Assembly (NCBI GenBank): GCA_947630775.1
Contig: CANRIY010000083.1
Location: 1-6,895, forward strand
Reading direction: 5' to 3'
DNA from: an uncultured Clostridia bacterium
GTDB taxonomy: Bacteria; Bacillota; Clostridia; Christensenellales; Borkfalkiaceae
Length of the DNA stretch: 6,895 nt
The first letter of the stretch is position 1; every line of letters begins with the position of its first letter. The position numbers and the translations under genes are program-made. Below the pieces are notes generated by a model, which saw only the letters and a program-made list of their open reading frames with translations, had not been told where the DNA came from and did no database searches. Shown here piece by piece: positions 4,888 to 6,895 of the stretch.

Positions 4888-6066
4888 ATGTTCAACAAAA
4901 CCATGCAACATTTAGGCGAGGAGCGGAGCGTGATCCGCGAACTCTTCGAGTACGGAACCGCCCGCAAGGCGGAGATCGGCGAGGAGAACGTCTTCGATTT
5001 CTCCATCGGCAATCCGTCCGTCCCCGCGCCCGCTTTTGTGCAGGACGAGATCAAGCGGCTCATTGATACGACCCCGCCCGAAGTTCTTCACGGCTACACC
5101 TCGGCGGCGGGCGCCCCCGCCGTGCGTGAGGCGGTCGCTGCCTACATACAGAGGCAATTCGGGGTACCCGTGTCCGAGAACCTCATTTACATGACCTGCG
5201 GGGCGGCGGCGTCCCTCGCCATCACCGTTACCGCGCTCTGCGAAGAGGGGGATGAGTTCATCGTCATTGCGCCCTTCTTCCCCGAGTACCGTATCTTCGT
5301 CGAGGGGGCGGGCGCAAAGCTCGTCGTCGTGCCCTCGGACGGGCGCTTCCACCTTGATTTTGAAGCGCTCGAAAGGGCGATCGGGCCGCATACCAAGGGG
5401 ATCCTTCTCAACTCCCCCAACAATCCGACGGGCGCCGTGATCTCGGAGGAGGAACTTCGCACTCTCGCCGCGCTCCTCGAACAAAAGAGTCTCGAAAAGG
5501 GGGAGCCGATCTTCCTCATCGCCGACGAGCCCTACCGCGAGCTCACCTACGGCGCCGAAGTGCCCTATCCCATGCGCTTTTATCACGAGACGATCGTCTG
5601 CTACTCCTTCTCGAAGTCCCTTTCCCTTGCGGGGGAGCGCATCGGCTACATCGCCGTGAGCCCCTTCGCCTGCCGTGCGGGGGAGATCGCCGCGGCGGTC
5701 GCGGGAGCGGGGAGAAAGCTCGGCTACGTCTGTGCGCCGTCCCTATTTCAGCGGGTCTGCGCGGCGAGCCTCGGGAAGGTGAGCGACGTCGGAGCATACC
5801 GCAAAAACCGCGATTTATTGTATGATGCGCTCACATCTTACGGCTACGAATGTGTGCCGCCCGAGGGCGCGTTTTATCTCTTTGTCAAGGCGCTCGAAGA
5901 GGACGCCGTCGCCTTTTCGGAGCGGGCGAAAAAGCACGAGCTTCTCCTCGTCCCGTCCGACAGTTTCGGCGTCAATGGATATGTGCGCATCTCCTATTGC
6001 GTCTCCCGCGCCACCATCGAACGGAGCCTTCCCGCCTTTCAGGCATTGTATCGGGAATATCGGTAA
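4888..6066 (+). CDS. PLP-dependent class I/II aminotransferase (aspartate aminotransferase-like)
   Basis: A cytoplasmic 392-residue fold-type I aminotransferase with all expected cofactor residues. Y70 in HGYTSA is the dimer-contact tyrosine. The phosphate-cradle turn CGAAAS lies at 104-109. NSPNNPTG (175-182) contains N179, which contacts the PLP ring. ADEPY (212-216) contains D213 and Y216. SFSKS (240-244) supplies the Schiff-base lysine K243, and R251 binds the PLP phosphate. R367 in YVRISY is the expected substrate alpha-carboxylate arginine. It would transfer an amino group between an amino acid and a 2-oxo acid; the residues fix the mechanism but not the substrate, and aspartate, aromatic or alanine-type donors are all possible. 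Length is normal. No neighbouring biosynthetic gene narrows the pathway. It converges with the dus gene, leaving a 64-base gap. Confidence 0.93.
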   Translation: MFNKTMQHLGEERSVIRELFEYGTARKAEIGEENVFDFSIGNPSVPAPAFVQDEIKRLIDTTPPEVLHGYTSAAGAPAVREAVAAYIQRQFGVPVSENLIYMTCGAAASLAITVTALCEEGDEFIVIAPFFPEYRIFVEGAGAKLVVVPSDGRFHLDFEALERAIGPHTKGILLNSPNNPTGAVISEEELRTLAALLEQKSLEKGEPIFLIADEPYRELTYGAEVPYPMRFYHETIVCYSFSKSLSLAGERIGYIAVSPFACRAGEIAAAVAGAGRKLGYVCAPSLFQRVCAASLGKVSDVGAYRKNRDLLYDALTSYGYECVPPEGAFYLFVKALEEDAVAFSERAKKHELLLVPSDSFGVNGYVRISYCVSRATIERSLPAFQALYREYR

Positions 6067-6073
6067 ATACCGT

Positions 6074-6111
6074 AAAAAACAAAAAGATCCGCCCCTTTGG
6101 GGGGCGGATCT
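6074..6111 (-). terminator. Intrinsic terminator of the dus gene
   Basis: An 11-bp perfect stem (AGATCCGCCCC, 6085-6095; GGGGCGGATCT, 6101-6111) with a 5-base loop is followed on the minus strand by TTTTTGTTTTTT. This is a textbook Rho-independent terminator 20 bases after the dus stop. On the plus strand the stem is preceded by the A-run and followed by mixed sequence, so termination of the aminotransferase message there would rely on the stem alone. Confidence 0.85.
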
Positions 6112-6130
6112 CGTCATATATACCGAAAAA

Positions 6131-6895
<765 letters not shown>

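Overview
This looks like a chromosomal contig end from a GC-rich bacterium, most likely a Clostridia-type Bacillota member assembled from a metagenome. The basis is the protein style: a small YqfW/NT5C-like HAD nucleotidase, a Gram-positive-type UvrA with three CxxC pair modules, and a DusB-like tRNA-dihydrouridine synthase. Coding sequence is GC-rich with mostly C/G-ending codons, and two of the three visible starts have purine-rich Shine-Dalgarno sites at short spacing. The taxon is an inference; no rRNA or marker gene in the window settles it.

Layout: 1-310 is a non-coding leader full of hairpins, ending in a 14-bp perfect inverted repeat and a strong RBS. 311-895 (+) is a HAD-family 5'-nucleotidase-like phosphatase. 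896-1398 is a 503-base gap made of interspersed palindromic repeat pieces and one plausible promoter. 1399-4221 (+) is a complete uvrA (940 aa). 4222-4887 is a 666-base gap densely packed with repeats: two forward and one inverted copy of a predicted three-way-junction element, a 137-bp palindromic element with TGTCAT ends, a 27-bp exact direct repeat, and a second copy of a hairpin repeat that also occurs near position 136. 4888-6066 (+) is a fold-type I PLP-dependent aminotransferase. A strong hairpin with a U-tract on the minus strand at 6074-6111 terminates the convergent gene at 6131-6895 (-), a tRNA-dihydrouridine synthase that lacks its N-terminus. The window ends in 29 consecutive C bases (6867-6895), almost certainly a sequencing or assembly artefact.

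The four genes are ordinary housekeeping or metabolic functions (nucleotide salvage, nucleotide excision repair, amino acid metabolism, tRNA modification) and do not form an obvious pathway. Each of the three plus-strand genes is preceded by a repeat-rich island, so each is probably its own transcription unit. I see no defence system, mobile-element enzyme, CRISPR array, tRNA or rRNA. The most interesting content is the non-coding repeat population. Several copies differ in sequence yet keep their base pairing, which points to selection or replication as structured RNA or DNA modules rather than random intergenic sequence.
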